Shown here in pieces: positions 15,511-22,863 of a stretch of 28,474 nt of DNA. The position numbers were made by a program, and so were the translations under genes. The number at the start of each line of letters is the position of its first letter. Within the stretch, counting starts at the first letter, position 1. The notes beneath the pieces were generated by a model that searched no databases, was not told the DNA's origin, and saw only the letters and a program-made list of their open reading frames with translations. This stretch comes from Hominenteromicrobium sp964531265 (GTDB lineage Bacteria; Bacillota; Clostridia; Oscillospirales; Acutalibacteraceae), in contig CAZHDW010000023.1 in NCBI GenBank assembly GCA_964531265.1, forward strand, positions 1 to 28,474, given 5' to 3'.

Positions 15511-15550
15511 AAGAATATATCCATCCTTTCAAAAATAATAACCAAAGCGC

Positions 15551-15796
15551 AAAAAGCCCCCGAGCATCCAAAGATGCTCGGGGGCGAATATGCCATACGC
15601 AATTCCGCGGTTCCACTCCGGTTTATCACTCAGCCGGCTTAACGCGCCGTCATCGTATATCGCTACTGAGGTTCGCGATATCCGCTCACGAATGCACTTC
15701 ACCGGTAACTCTCCTGCGGCGGCTCTCAGCCGACGACCACCGCTTTCTGTCGGACGTACCTCCGGCTACTCTTTTCGGTCATTGCGTTTATTTATC
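15551..15796 (-). promoter_or_regulatory. Cysteine-responsive T-box riboswitch leader
   Basis: On the minus strand the leader has the AGAGTAG element (15766-15772) and a TGC cysteine codon in a fitting specifier position (15694-15696, within AAGTGCATT). It also has the T-box GAGTGGAACCGCG (about 15605-15618), which pairs with the tRNA acceptor end. It ends in a strong terminator: 13-bp stem GCCCCCGAGCATC/GATGCTCGGGGGC (15556-15585) and TTTTT (15551-15555). Uncharged tRNA-Cys should stabilise the antiterminator and allow cysE-cysS transcription. This leader explains the whole 350-base space between the MFS gene and cysE. The specifier call is by motif and gene context, not from a full fold. 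Confidence 0.92.
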
Positions 15797-15802
15797 ACTG
15801 TT

Positions 15803-15831
15803 ATTTTAGCACACCTTGCCCTAAAACGCAA
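15803..15831 (-). promoter_or_regulatory. Promoter of the T-box cysE-cysS operon
   Basis: Minus strand: -35 TTGCGT (15826-15831), 17-base spacer, -10 TAAAAT (15803-15808), just upstream of the T-box leader. Confidence 0.55.
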
Positions 15832-15861
15832 GAAGAATTCGCCCTCGTTATTATATGCGGC

Positions 15862-17058
15862 TTACTCTTTCTTGGCTGCGCCAATGTACATTATTTCCGC
15901 TATCACAGATACGCCGAAGCCCGCCGCCGCAAAAACAAACGGCACCAGCGGATCGATATTATAGAGGAAGCCGGCCATGAGCGAGCCGAACATGCCGCCT
16001 ATGGAACGGATGGCCTGATAAAATCCCATTACCAGGCTGCGGTTATTCTTATCCGCCTGATCCGCAACCAGATTCTGTATGAGCGGTGTTGAAACCGAAT
16101 AGATCGCAAACTGTATAACGGAAATAGCCAGAAAGCTCCAGATATTCGGAGCGAATATAACGCCGACTATGGACAGCGTGCCGAGGAAAAGGATCGGTAT
16201 CAGCGAGCGTCTTGTATCGGTCTTTTTCATCAGATAGACGCAGACTGTGGAATTCGCGATGAGCGAGATTATGCCAACGGCAAATTTTATGGTACCGTTA
16301 TATGCCGAGGACAGTCCGAACTGATCCTTTATGTAATAGTTGAACACCTGTTCAAAGGCAATATAGCCCACATAGCTCAGGCAGCACACCGCAAACAGCT
16401 TCACCCATGTCATATTCATGAATTTTCTGCCGTCGGCAAAGGCCGCAAAGGGATTGCATTCCTTGACAAGGGACTTAAGCTCGGGCTTTTCAGCACCGCC
16501 GTCCGTGGCCTTATCCGGGCCGCATACCAGCACGAAGGCAACGGCGGAGAGCAGCAGAAGTGCTACCTGCGCAATGAAAGCCGCCGCAGTGCTGATCTCT
16601 CCCAACATACCGCCGATGAAGTAGCCGAAGGCGCCCACAACACTTTGGAGTGTGGCATATATCGTGAGGTACGCTCCTCTTGTTTCATTGGAGCTTGTAG
16701 TTGTGATATAGCCGAGTATCGATGTGAAAAGTCCGGCGGTGAAAACGCCGGCAAGCATTCTCGCTATAAGTATGCCTGACATATTTGTGGCAAAGCCGAA
16801 CATCGCCTGGGCTGCCGCATAGCCGACACAGGATATGAACAGCGATAGCCTGTACGGGATATATGAATTTATCTTCCCCCAAAAGGGTGAAAACAGGAAC
16901 ATCACGGCATTCATAACAGCCAGTGCCAGGCCAAACATATAGTTTGGCAGGGCAAGGTCATAGATTACCGTGGGGGTTACAGGGTGCGCGAAATTCGATG
17001 CCAGAAATATCATCACATTTACTGTGAAAAAGCCAAATACTCGTTTTTTGCTCGTCAT
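15862..17058 (-). CDS. Major facilitator superfamily (MFS) transporter
   Basis: This 398-residue inner-membrane carrier has about twelve hydrophobic helices in two six-helix halves separated by a hydrophilic loop (about 195-220, GPDKATDGGAEKPELKSLVK). The first loop FWGKINSYIPYRLSLFIS has the position of the MFS motif A, in diverged form. Helix 5 ends GAFGYFIGGMLGE, resembling the exporter motif C (antiporter signature), which favours an efflux function such as drug or metabolite export. The substrate is not evident. The ATG at 17058 has AAAGGA eight bases upstream. It has its own promoter (17089-17117). I see no strong terminator between this gene and the cysE promoter. Confidence 0.85.
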   Translation of the reverse strand: MTSKKRVFGFFTVNVMIFLASNFAHPVTPTVIYDLALPNYMFGLALAVMNAVMFLFSPFWGKINSYIPYRLSLFISCVGYAAAQAMFGFATNMSGILIARMLAGVFTAGLFTSILGYITTTSSNETRGAYLTIYATLQSVVGAFGYFIGGMLGEISTAAAFIAQVALLLLSAVAFVLVCGPDKATDGGAEKPELKSLVKECNPFAAFADGRKFMNMTWVKLFAVCCLSYVGYIAFEQVFNYYIKDQFGLSSAYNGTIKFAVGIISLIANSTVCVYLMKKTDTRRSLIPILFLGTLSIVGVIFAPNIWSFLAISVIQFAIYSVSTPLIQNLVADQADKNNRSLVMGFYQAIRSIGGMFGSLMAGFLYNIDPLVPFVFAAAGFGVSVIAEIMYIGAAKKE

Positions 17059-17088
17059 AGGGATATCCTTTCATTTTTTGCTGCAAAT

Positions 17089-17117
17089 ATTGTACCCCAA
17101 TTTGCGCTGCCCGTCAA
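17089..17117 (-). promoter_or_regulatory. Promoter for the MFS transporter
   Basis: Minus strand: -35 TTGACG (17112-17117), 17-base spacer, -10 TACAAT (17089-17094), directly after the prs terminator. Confidence 0.7.
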
Positions 17118-17125
17118 TCTGCGAA

Positions 17126-17166
17126 TATAAAAGACCGACCGCAGGGCCTTAGCCCTACAGTCGGTC
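17126..17166 (-). terminator. Terminator of prs
   Basis: A GACCGAC (17133-17139) / GTCGGTC (17160-17166) outer stem and an AGGGC/GCCCT inner stem are followed on the minus strand by TTTTATA (17126-17132). Confidence 0.75.
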
Positions 17167-17194
17167 GTGTGAAGCTGTTGATCTATCGGATAAA

Positions 17195-18352
17195 TCACTC
17201 AGCAGCCTTTTCCTCTGCACGCTTCTGGAGCAGTGCATCGATCTTGCTGTGCGGATCTATCATTTCGCTGATGGAGAAATCATGATTCAGAGCGGAGATA
17301 TAGTATGCAACGTACTTGGAAACATCGACCTCATGGAACCACGGACGCTCTCTGAGCTCCGGATTTACATAGGTGAGGTTGCTGCCGAAGATACCGTCGA
17401 TGAGACCTTCCTCATATGCCTTGTCAAACTTCTCGAGGCCGTTTGTGAAGATAGCATATGTTGCATAAGCGAAGAAGCGCTTTGCCTTGCGAGCCTTAAC
17501 GTTTCTTGCGATATCGAGCACGGAATCACCGGAGGAGATGATATCGTCGGAAACGAAGACATCCTTGCCCTCTACCGGAACACCGAGGTACTCATGTGCA
17601 ACGATCGGGTTGCGGCCGTCAACTATCTTGGAGTAATCACGGCGCTTGTAGAACATGCCCATTTCAACACCGAGAACGGAAGCATAGTACATGTTACGGC
17701 TGAGTGCACCCTCATCCGGGCTGATTACCATAAAGTCATCCTTGGAGGTGGACATCTCCGGGAAGTCCTTGAACATCTTCTTGAGCACCTGATATGTCGG
17801 CATCAGGTTATCAAAGCCCATGAGCGGTGCTGCGTTAACAACACGGGGGTCATGTGCATCAAAGGTAAGCACGTTATCAACGCCCATACTCTGGAGCTCC
17901 TGAAGCATATATGCGCAGTCAAGAGATTCACGGTAGCTGCGGCGATGCTGTCTTCCGCCGTAGAGCAGCGGCATAACAACATTGATACGGTGTGCCTTAC
18001 CGCTTGCTGCCTGGATGAGTCTCTTAAGATCCTGATAGTGGTCATCCGGGGACATGCGGTTTTCCTTGCCAAAATACTTATAAGTTACGCTGTAATTTCC
18101 TACATCCACGATGAAGAACAGATCGTATCCACGTACTGTGGACATAATCATACCCTTGCCGTCACCGGATGAGAAACGCGGGCAGCTGTTTTCAATGAGA
18201 AAGGTCTCAACATCTATGCCGGCACGCTTTGCCCAGCGAACAAGATGTGCCTCAACCTTTTTTGAAAGCTCTGATGCGCCTGCCAGAGAGACGATGCCGA
18301 GGGGGGCTACCTGATTTTCCTTGCTGAAATACATCTTCGGTTCCATTACCAT
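17195..18352 (-). CDS. prs: Ribose-phosphate pyrophosphokinase (PRPP synthetase), long form
   Basis: The enzyme makes PRPP from ribose 5-phosphate and ATP for purine, pyrimidine, His, Trp and NAD synthesis. At 385 residues it is longer than the common 310-320. Recognisable elements are YGGRQHRR (131-138), FDAHDPRVVNAAP (164-176, equivalent to the metal-binding DLHA region), ISPDEGALSR (ATP/phosphate loop region), and the PRPP-binding loop VSDDIISSGDS (267-277). The extra length lies in an N-terminal extension and a longer C-terminus (EMIDPHSKIDALLQKRAEE). Ligand residues are present, so it is probably active, but it belongs to a diverged branch seen in gut Clostridia. ATG at 18352 with AAGGAG seven bases upstream. 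Confidence 0.88.
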   Translation of the reverse strand: MVMEPKMYFSKENQVAPLGIVSLAGASELSKKVEAHLVRWAKRAGIDVETFLIENSCPRFSSGDGKGMIMSTVRGYDLFFIVDVGNYSVTYKYFGKENRMSPDDHYQDLKRLIQAASGKAHRINVVMPLLYGGRQHRRSYRESLDCAYMLQELQSMGVDNVLTFDAHDPRVVNAAPLMGFDNLMPTYQVLKKMFKDFPEMSTSKDDFMVISPDEGALSRNMYYASVLGVEMGMFYKRRDYSKIVDGRNPIVAHEYLGVPVEGKDVFVSDDIISSGDSVLDIARNVKARKAKRFFAYATYAIFTNGLEKFDKAYEEGLIDGIFGSNLTYVNPELRERPWFHEVDVSKYVAYYISALNHDFSISEMIDPHSKIDALLQKRAEEKAAE

Positions 18353-18433
18353 AAGAACACTCCTTCAACTGCATTCGTTATCCGTTTTTCCCGATCACAG
18401 ACCTTGCGAATCATGTCGGGTTTTGTCAAGATA

Positions 18434-18462
18434 AATATACCACAAATCGTTTCACTTTGCCA
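18434..18462 (-). promoter_or_regulatory. Candidate promoter for prs
   Basis: Minus strand: extended -10 TGG-TATATT (-10 at 18434-18439). The -35 region TGGCAA (18457-18462) is weak. It would give a leader of about 75 bases before prs. Confidence 0.45.
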
Positions 18463-18479
18463 TACGAAAAGTGTTTTTA

Positions 18480-20543
18480 TTAAATTTTTGTAAAATCTGA
18501 TAACACAGCCGTGCCAAATGGGGGCAGTTTAAGGGATTTTACCATCTCTGTTGTGCCGTACAGCTCATATTCTTTGTCGAGTTCAACGGTTTTTTCCTCA
18601 TCATTGTAGTTTCCAACAAAGATGATTCTGCCGTTTTCGCCGCAGCGGTCATGCGCGGTAACGCCGCCCGGAAGCTCCACGGGCAGAGCGCGTGCAATAT
18701 CGAGCTTTTCTATGACGCCGCTGTAGAAATCCCTGAGGAAATCCGCATCAGTGCGCGCCGCAATGTAAAATGCCTCGCCCTTGCCGAATTCATTCTGTGT
18801 CAGAGCAGCCATGCCCTTATAGAAATCCTTCTCATATGTGCCGAGCACCTTGGCTGTTATCGGATGCACCAGTGCGCACATGTCCTTCGCGTCATAGTGC
18901 TTATCCGCAACGGCAATACTGTTCATCATGTCCTCGGGCAGGGCGTCGATCTCCTCATTCCAGATGCCGAATACATCCATCATGTTACCCGGATTTCCTC
19001 CCGGAATGCACAGATCGTTTTCATCTACAAGGCCGCTTAAATAGGTGCCGACGAGCGTGCCGCCGTTTTCCACAAAGCTGCGCATCTTCTGTTCAAAGCC
19101 GGAGCGGTACATGTAGAGCATGGGCGCTATAACAAGCTTGTAGCCGGAGATATCGCTGTCACTGTCCACAATCTCGACCTGTATGCCCTTTTCCCAGAAG
19201 GTTCTGTAGTGATCCACAAGGGTCGGGATGTATTTTTTATCTATGTTATTTACATACTGCGCCTCATCCATTGCCCAGCGGTTTTCAACGTCGTACACCA
19301 GTGCTACCTGTGCCTTTACGGTCGTATCGTATACATCTCCGCGCTCATTCATTCTGTCCAGTGCAGCGCCAACCGCCTGAACATCCTTATACACTCTGGT
19401 GTTCTCCGTTTTGACAAATTCATACGGGCCGTCATTTCCGACATGGTCAACGACCGCGCCGTGGAATTTCTCGCTTGAGCCGCGACTCTTGCGGAACTGG
19501 AAATACTGAATGGAATTCGAGCCGTGTGCTACTGCCTGCATTGCCGAAAGCATATGCATACCCGGTCTTTTCAGCATACAATACGGCTGCCAGTTTACTG
19601 CACTGGGGGTATTCTCCATGAGCAGGAAGTTTTCATGCTTCACACCCCTCATAACATCATGAGTAAGTCCGGAGAGAACGCCGACCTCAGCGTTGTTCTT
19701 TACGGTATGCCACATCGGATAGTTATCCCAGGAGACCACATCCAGCTCGGGAGCGATCTTGAAATAATCCAGTCCGTCATAGAAGCCCATGAGGTTTGCC
19801 GTAACGGGTATATCGGGATTTACTGCCTTAACAGCGTCCCTCTCCCACTTGATAAAGTCCAGTGTCTGGTGCGTCACAAAGCGCTTCCAGTCCAGTGTAA
19901 GGCCGTGCACGCAGGTCTCACCGTGGGGCATGGGCGCATTTATCTGCTCCCAGCTCGTATATGTGTGGCTCCAGAAGCTTGTCCACCATGCGTGGTTCAG
20001 TGCATCCAGAGTCTTGTACTTATCCTTGAGCCAATCTTTGAAGGCTGCCTGGCAGAGCGGGCAGTAGCATTCTCCGCCGTATTCATTGGAGAGATGCCAG
20101 AGTATCACGCCGGGATGATTTGCAAAGCGCTCGGCAAGACGGCGATCCATCTCTGCCACCTTTTTTCTGTACACCGGGGATGTATAGCAGTGATTATGAC
20201 GTGTACCGGAAAGGTCGCGCACGCCGCTCTTCTGCACCCTGCGTATCTCCTCGTATTTCTCGCTCATCCATATCGGCTTTGCACCGGAGGGGGTAGCCAG
20301 CACGGTATATATGCCGTTATCGTAGAGATCGTTTATAATCTTCTCGAGCCAGTCGAAATCGTACACGCCCTCCTCGGGCTCCAGCTTTGCCCATGAGAAA
20401 ATACCGACGGACACACTGTTGATATCGGCCTTCTTCATCAGCTCGATGTCCTGCTTGAGTATTTCCGGACGGTCGAGCCACTGATCCGGATTATAGTCGC
20501 CGCCATGCAGCATTTTGGGAAATTTCGGTGTGAGTGCTTTCAT
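18480..20543 (-). CDS. GH42 beta-galactosidase
   Basis: This cytoplasmic beta-galactosidase (or beta-galactosidase/alpha-arabinosidase) of glycoside hydrolase family 42 has 687 residues, the normal length. ATG at 20543 is preferred: AGGAAGG lies nine or more bases upstream, while the TTG two codons earlier is too close to it. The family start MLHGGDYNPDQW is present. The acid/base Glu is in HLSNEYGGEC (E154) and the nucleophile Glu in LLMENTPS (E310). Zinc-site cysteines C119, C159, C161 and C164 (CYCPLC) are intact. A trimerisation domain and a small beta domain ending PFGTAVLSDF follow. No signal peptide is seen, so substrates are probably imported galactosides. No transporter or regulator lies beside it. 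It has its own strong promoter. Confidence 0.95.
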   Translation of the reverse strand: MKALTPKFPKMLHGGDYNPDQWLDRPEILKQDIELMKKADINSVSVGIFSWAKLEPEEGVYDFDWLEKIINDLYDNGIYTVLATPSGAKPIWMSEKYEEIRRVQKSGVRDLSGTRHNHCYTSPVYRKKVAEMDRRLAERFANHPGVILWHLSNEYGGECYCPLCQAAFKDWLKDKYKTLDALNHAWWTSFWSHTYTSWEQINAPMPHGETCVHGLTLDWKRFVTHQTLDFIKWERDAVKAVNPDIPVTANLMGFYDGLDYFKIAPELDVVSWDNYPMWHTVKNNAEVGVLSGLTHDVMRGVKHENFLLMENTPSAVNWQPYCMLKRPGMHMLSAMQAVAHGSNSIQYFQFRKSRGSSEKFHGAVVDHVGNDGPYEFVKTENTRVYKDVQAVGAALDRMNERGDVYDTTVKAQVALVYDVENRWAMDEAQYVNNIDKKYIPTLVDHYRTFWEKGIQVEIVDSDSDISGYKLVIAPMLYMYRSGFEQKMRSFVENGGTLVGTYLSGLVDENDLCIPGGNPGNMMDVFGIWNEEIDALPEDMMNSIAVADKHYDAKDMCALVHPITAKVLGTYEKDFYKGMAALTQNEFGKGEAFYIAARTDADFLRDFYSGVIEKLDIARALPVELPGGVTAHDRCGENGRIIFVGNYNDEEKTVELDKEYELYGTTEMVKSLKLPPFGTAVLSDFTKI

Positions 20544-20575
20544 ATACAAAACCTTCCTCTCAAAGTTCTGCTTTC

Positions 20576-20604
20576 AGTATAATCTCTGCCAATGCTTATT
20601 GCAA
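20576..20604 (-). promoter_or_regulatory. Promoter for the beta-galactosidase gene
   Basis: Minus strand: -35 TTGCAA (20599-20604), 17-base spacer, -10 TATACT (20576-20581). I see no clear operator next to it. Confidence 0.65.
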
Positions 20605-20660
20605 GAAGGAAACGACAAAATCTTCTCGTTATCGCCGAGAGACACATCTATAATTTGATG

Positions 20661-20689
20661 TGGAAATTTTCATTCTTCAATGCTACAAT
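20661..20689 (+). promoter_or_regulatory. Weak candidate promoter for the four-cysteine protein and DUF3810 pair
   Basis: -10 TACAAT (20684-20689) with a poor -35 TGGAAA (20661-20666) and a 17-base spacer, about 30 bases before the GTG start at 20719. Confidence 0.35.
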
Positions 20690-20718
20690 ATATCTATTCT
20701 ATTACGGAGGTGAGCCAC

Positions 20719-20949
20719 GTGTTTGGACGCAAGAAAAAGAAAAAGGAGACCGCCCTGTTCGGCAGCACCATAATCCCAAGCTGTGAATACTGTCAGCACA
20801 GTGTGAACGCTCAGGGTACCGTGCGCTGTAGAATCGGGCAGATACCCGAAAGCGGAAGCTGTAAGCGCTATGCCTATGACCCACTGCGCCGTGCGCCGAA
20901 GTCCCGGCCGAAGCTCGGAGATTTCACAGCGGAGGATTTTGAGCTATGA
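20719..20949 (+). CDS. Small four-cysteine protein of unknown function
   Basis: This is a 76-residue protein I do not recognise as a named family. The GTG at 20719 is chosen because a near-perfect GGAGGTGA lies five bases upstream; an ATG at 20680 lies in the -10 region and has no ribosome site. The order is a short basic start (FGRKKKKK), then C22-x2-C25-x11-C37-x10-C48 (CEYCQHS, RCRIG, GSCKRYAYDPLRR), then an acidic end (GDFTAEDFEL). Four cysteines spaced this way suggest a zinc or iron-sulfur site. Its stop overlaps the next start (ATGA), so the two genes are translated together and may act in one process. Confidence 0.75.
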   Translation: MFGRKKKKKETALFGSTIIPSCEYCQHSVNAQGTVRCRIGQIPESGSCKRYAYDPLRRAPKSRPKLGDFTAEDFEL

Positions 20950-22040
20950 GATATCTTAAAGCCCTGCGTCTTAAACGCTTTTGGCTGCTGCTCCTTCTGC
21001 CGATGGCCCTGCTGCTGGACTTTGCCGCAAGGTCTTCTGCGGATTTTGCCGAATGGTACGCTGTGAACATCTATCCCGTATATTCCAAGGTTTTTTCCGC
21101 CGTAACGGCACTTGTACCGATCTCTGTCGGAGAGCTCTTACTGGTGGCAGCGATGATATTCATCGTGCTCTACCTCATAATCGGCATCGTCCGCCTTGTC
21201 CGCACGAAAAACGGACGGTTCGAGCGCCTTGTGCGATTTATTTCCGTGCCGCTGCTCATAGCCGTGTGCATCGGCTTTCTCTGCGTGACAAACTACGGAA
21301 CCAATCATCGCAGGTACGCCTTTGCGCGGGTTAGCGGACTCGATGTACATGATTCGTCGGTCGATGAGCTGTACGAGCTGTGCGTGACGCTCACCGAACG
21401 GGCGAACGAACTCAGGCTCAACGTCAACGAGGACGAAAACGGCGTTTTCTGCCTTTCAAAGGATGTTTGGGAGACCGCCGAGGACGCAAGCCGCAATTTT
21501 AATTTGCTCAACGCGGAGTATCCGACGTTGTACACCTGCGGAAAGCCAAAGCCGGTTCTGGCCTCCGAGGTGATGTCGTATCTCGATATCAGCGGAATAT
21601 ACTGTCCGTTCACCTTTGAAGCCAACGTGAATGTACATATGAACGACGTATTTATACCGTTCACCATGTGCCATGAGCTTTCACATCTTTCCGGATATAT
21701 GCGCGAGGACGAAGCGAATTTCATTGCGTTTCTTGCCGGTGTCAACAGTGATGATCCGGATTACGCCTATAGCTGCGTATTTGCAGCCATGGTGCATTCC
21801 TCAAATGCGCTTTTCTCTGCCGACATCGAGCTGTGGAAGGAGCTGCGCGAAATGAGAAGTGACGGTGTTATCCGCGACAGCGCATCAAACAGCGCCTACT
21901 GGGATAAATACGATACACCGGTGGCGGAAGCCTCAAACCGCGTGAACGACGCTTATCTGAAAGCCAACGGGCAGACGAACGGAGTGAAATCCTACGGTCG
22001 CATGGTCGACCTGCTCCTGGCCTATTACCGAGCAGAGTAA
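20946..22040 (+). CDS. DUF3810-type membrane zinc metallopeptidase
   Basis: This 364-residue protein has three N-terminal membrane helices (about 12-27, 60-83, 98-117), then a soluble domain with a HExxH zinc motif in CHELSHLSGYMREDEANF (H243, E244, H247, with E254/E256 a likely third ligand). The pattern and order fit DUF3810. Family members are predicted proteases; neither substrate nor activity is established to my knowledge. The ATG overlaps the stop of the small four-cysteine gene upstream. A terminator follows at 22068. Confidence 0.8.
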   Translation: MRYLKALRLKRFWLLLLLPMALLLDFAARSSADFAEWYAVNIYPVYSKVFSAVTALVPISVGELLLVAAMIFIVLYLIIGIVRLVRTKNGRFERLVRFISVPLLIAVCIGFLCVTNYGTNHRRYAFARVSGLDVHDSSVDELYELCVTLTERANELRLNVNEDENGVFCLSKDVWETAEDASRNFNLLNAEYPTLYTCGKPKPVLASEVMSYLDISGIYCPFTFEANVNVHMNDVFIPFTMCHELSHLSGYMREDEANFIAFLAGVNSDDPDYAYSCVFAAMVHSSNALFSADIELWKELREMRSDGVIRDSASNSAYWDKYDTPVAEASNRVNDAYLKANGQTNGVKSYGRMVDLLLAYYRAE

Positions 22041-22067
22041 CATACATAACAATAAAGAAAAGCCAAA

Positions 22068-22110
22068 AAGACCTCCAAAGGCGCTTTACGCCCCGGAGGT
22101 CTTCTCTTAT
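22068..22110. terminator. Bidirectional terminator between convergent genes
   Basis: An AAGACCTCC (22068-22076) / GGAGGTCTT (22095-22103) stem with an inner GGCG/CGCC stem. On the minus strand it is followed by a run of T (22064-22069 region). On the plus strand the tail is less T-rich (CTCTTATGTCTTT). Confidence 0.75.
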
Positions 22111-22125
22111 GTCTTTAATTTTGAA

Positions 22126-22830
22126 TCAAAGCTTGCCCTCGCGTATCTCGTTCAGTATGTCGTCAAGATCATACTTTGGCTTTGCAGGCTTGGTTTCTTC
22201 GACTCTCGGCGCCGGCTTCGGCTCGGCCTCTGCACGGTGAACCTCCTGCGGCACCACCCTCTGCATCTGCGGCTGCACCTTTACGCGCGGCTTTTCGGGC
22301 TGCATGGACACCGGTGTGGACGGCACTATCGGCGCCTCCCTCACAAGCCTTATCGGCTCTGCGGCATCATTCTCCTGAGTGTCGAAAATATCTATCTGTC
22401 CCGCGGCCGTTATAGCCTCGTCCTGCTTCTCCGGAGCACGCTTTTTCGGCTTTGTCGCCTGCTTTTTATTGCGCTGCTCAGCCAGCTCTATCGCGTTCAG
22501 TATACCCTCACGCGTCTCCTCGGTACGGTCGCGCTTTTTATATGCGCGCCGCCAGGCAATGATGCAGACAAGTCCGACTGCACCCGCAAAGGCCAGCACC
22601 GCACCCACGGCGAACAGCGTATTTTGCAGGCCGTTATCAGCTCTGAGGCCGTTAAAGAAGTTGATTTCTATCTCTTTCTCGTTCGGCACGCCTTCATTCG
22701 CCTGCTGCACAAGTGTGCTGTCCCTGCCACCGGTGGATTCCGTGGCAAAAACCGGGAATGTACAGAAAGCGACCATGAGCATCAGCGCTACGGACAGCAC
22801 TACAGCCCTGAACCCTGTTTTATTCTTCAT
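22126..22830 (-). CDS. Membrane protein of unknown function downstream of glyS
   Basis: I do not recognise this 234-residue protein. The ATG at 22830 (MKNKTGFRAVVLSV) is preferred: AAGGA lies nine bases upstream, while the ATG nine bases earlier directly abuts it. The order is a signal peptide (about 1-30, ending FPVFAT), a short extracytoplasmic segment (about 31-65), a membrane helix (about 69-91, LFAVGAVLAFAGAVGLVCIIAW), a basic cytoplasmic stretch (RRAYKKRDR), and a long Pro/Lys/Glu/Gln-rich low-complexity region. It ends in a short acidic helix-like end YDLDDILNEIREGKL. That end looks like a conserved docking peptide on a flexible tether. It starts 34 bases after glyS and has no evident promoter of its own, so it is probably co-transcribed with it. 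Confidence 0.72.
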   Translation of the reverse strand: MKNKTGFRAVVLSVALMLMVAFCTFPVFATESTGGRDSTLVQQANEGVPNEKEIEINFFNGLRADNGLQNTLFAVGAVLAFAGAVGLVCIIAWRRAYKKRDRTEETREGILNAIELAEQRNKKQATKPKKRAPEKQDEAITAAGQIDIFDTQENDAAEPIRLVREAPIVPSTPVSMQPEKPRVKVQPQMQRVVPQEVHRAEAEPKPAPRVEETKPAKPKYDLDDILNEIREGKL

Positions 22831-22863
22831 CCAACCCATTCCTTATCGCAACGATCAGCAAGA

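Noticed and set aside
15541..15800. Open frames through the region upstream of cysE
   Set aside because: The stretch is fully explained by the cysteine T-box leader and its terminator.
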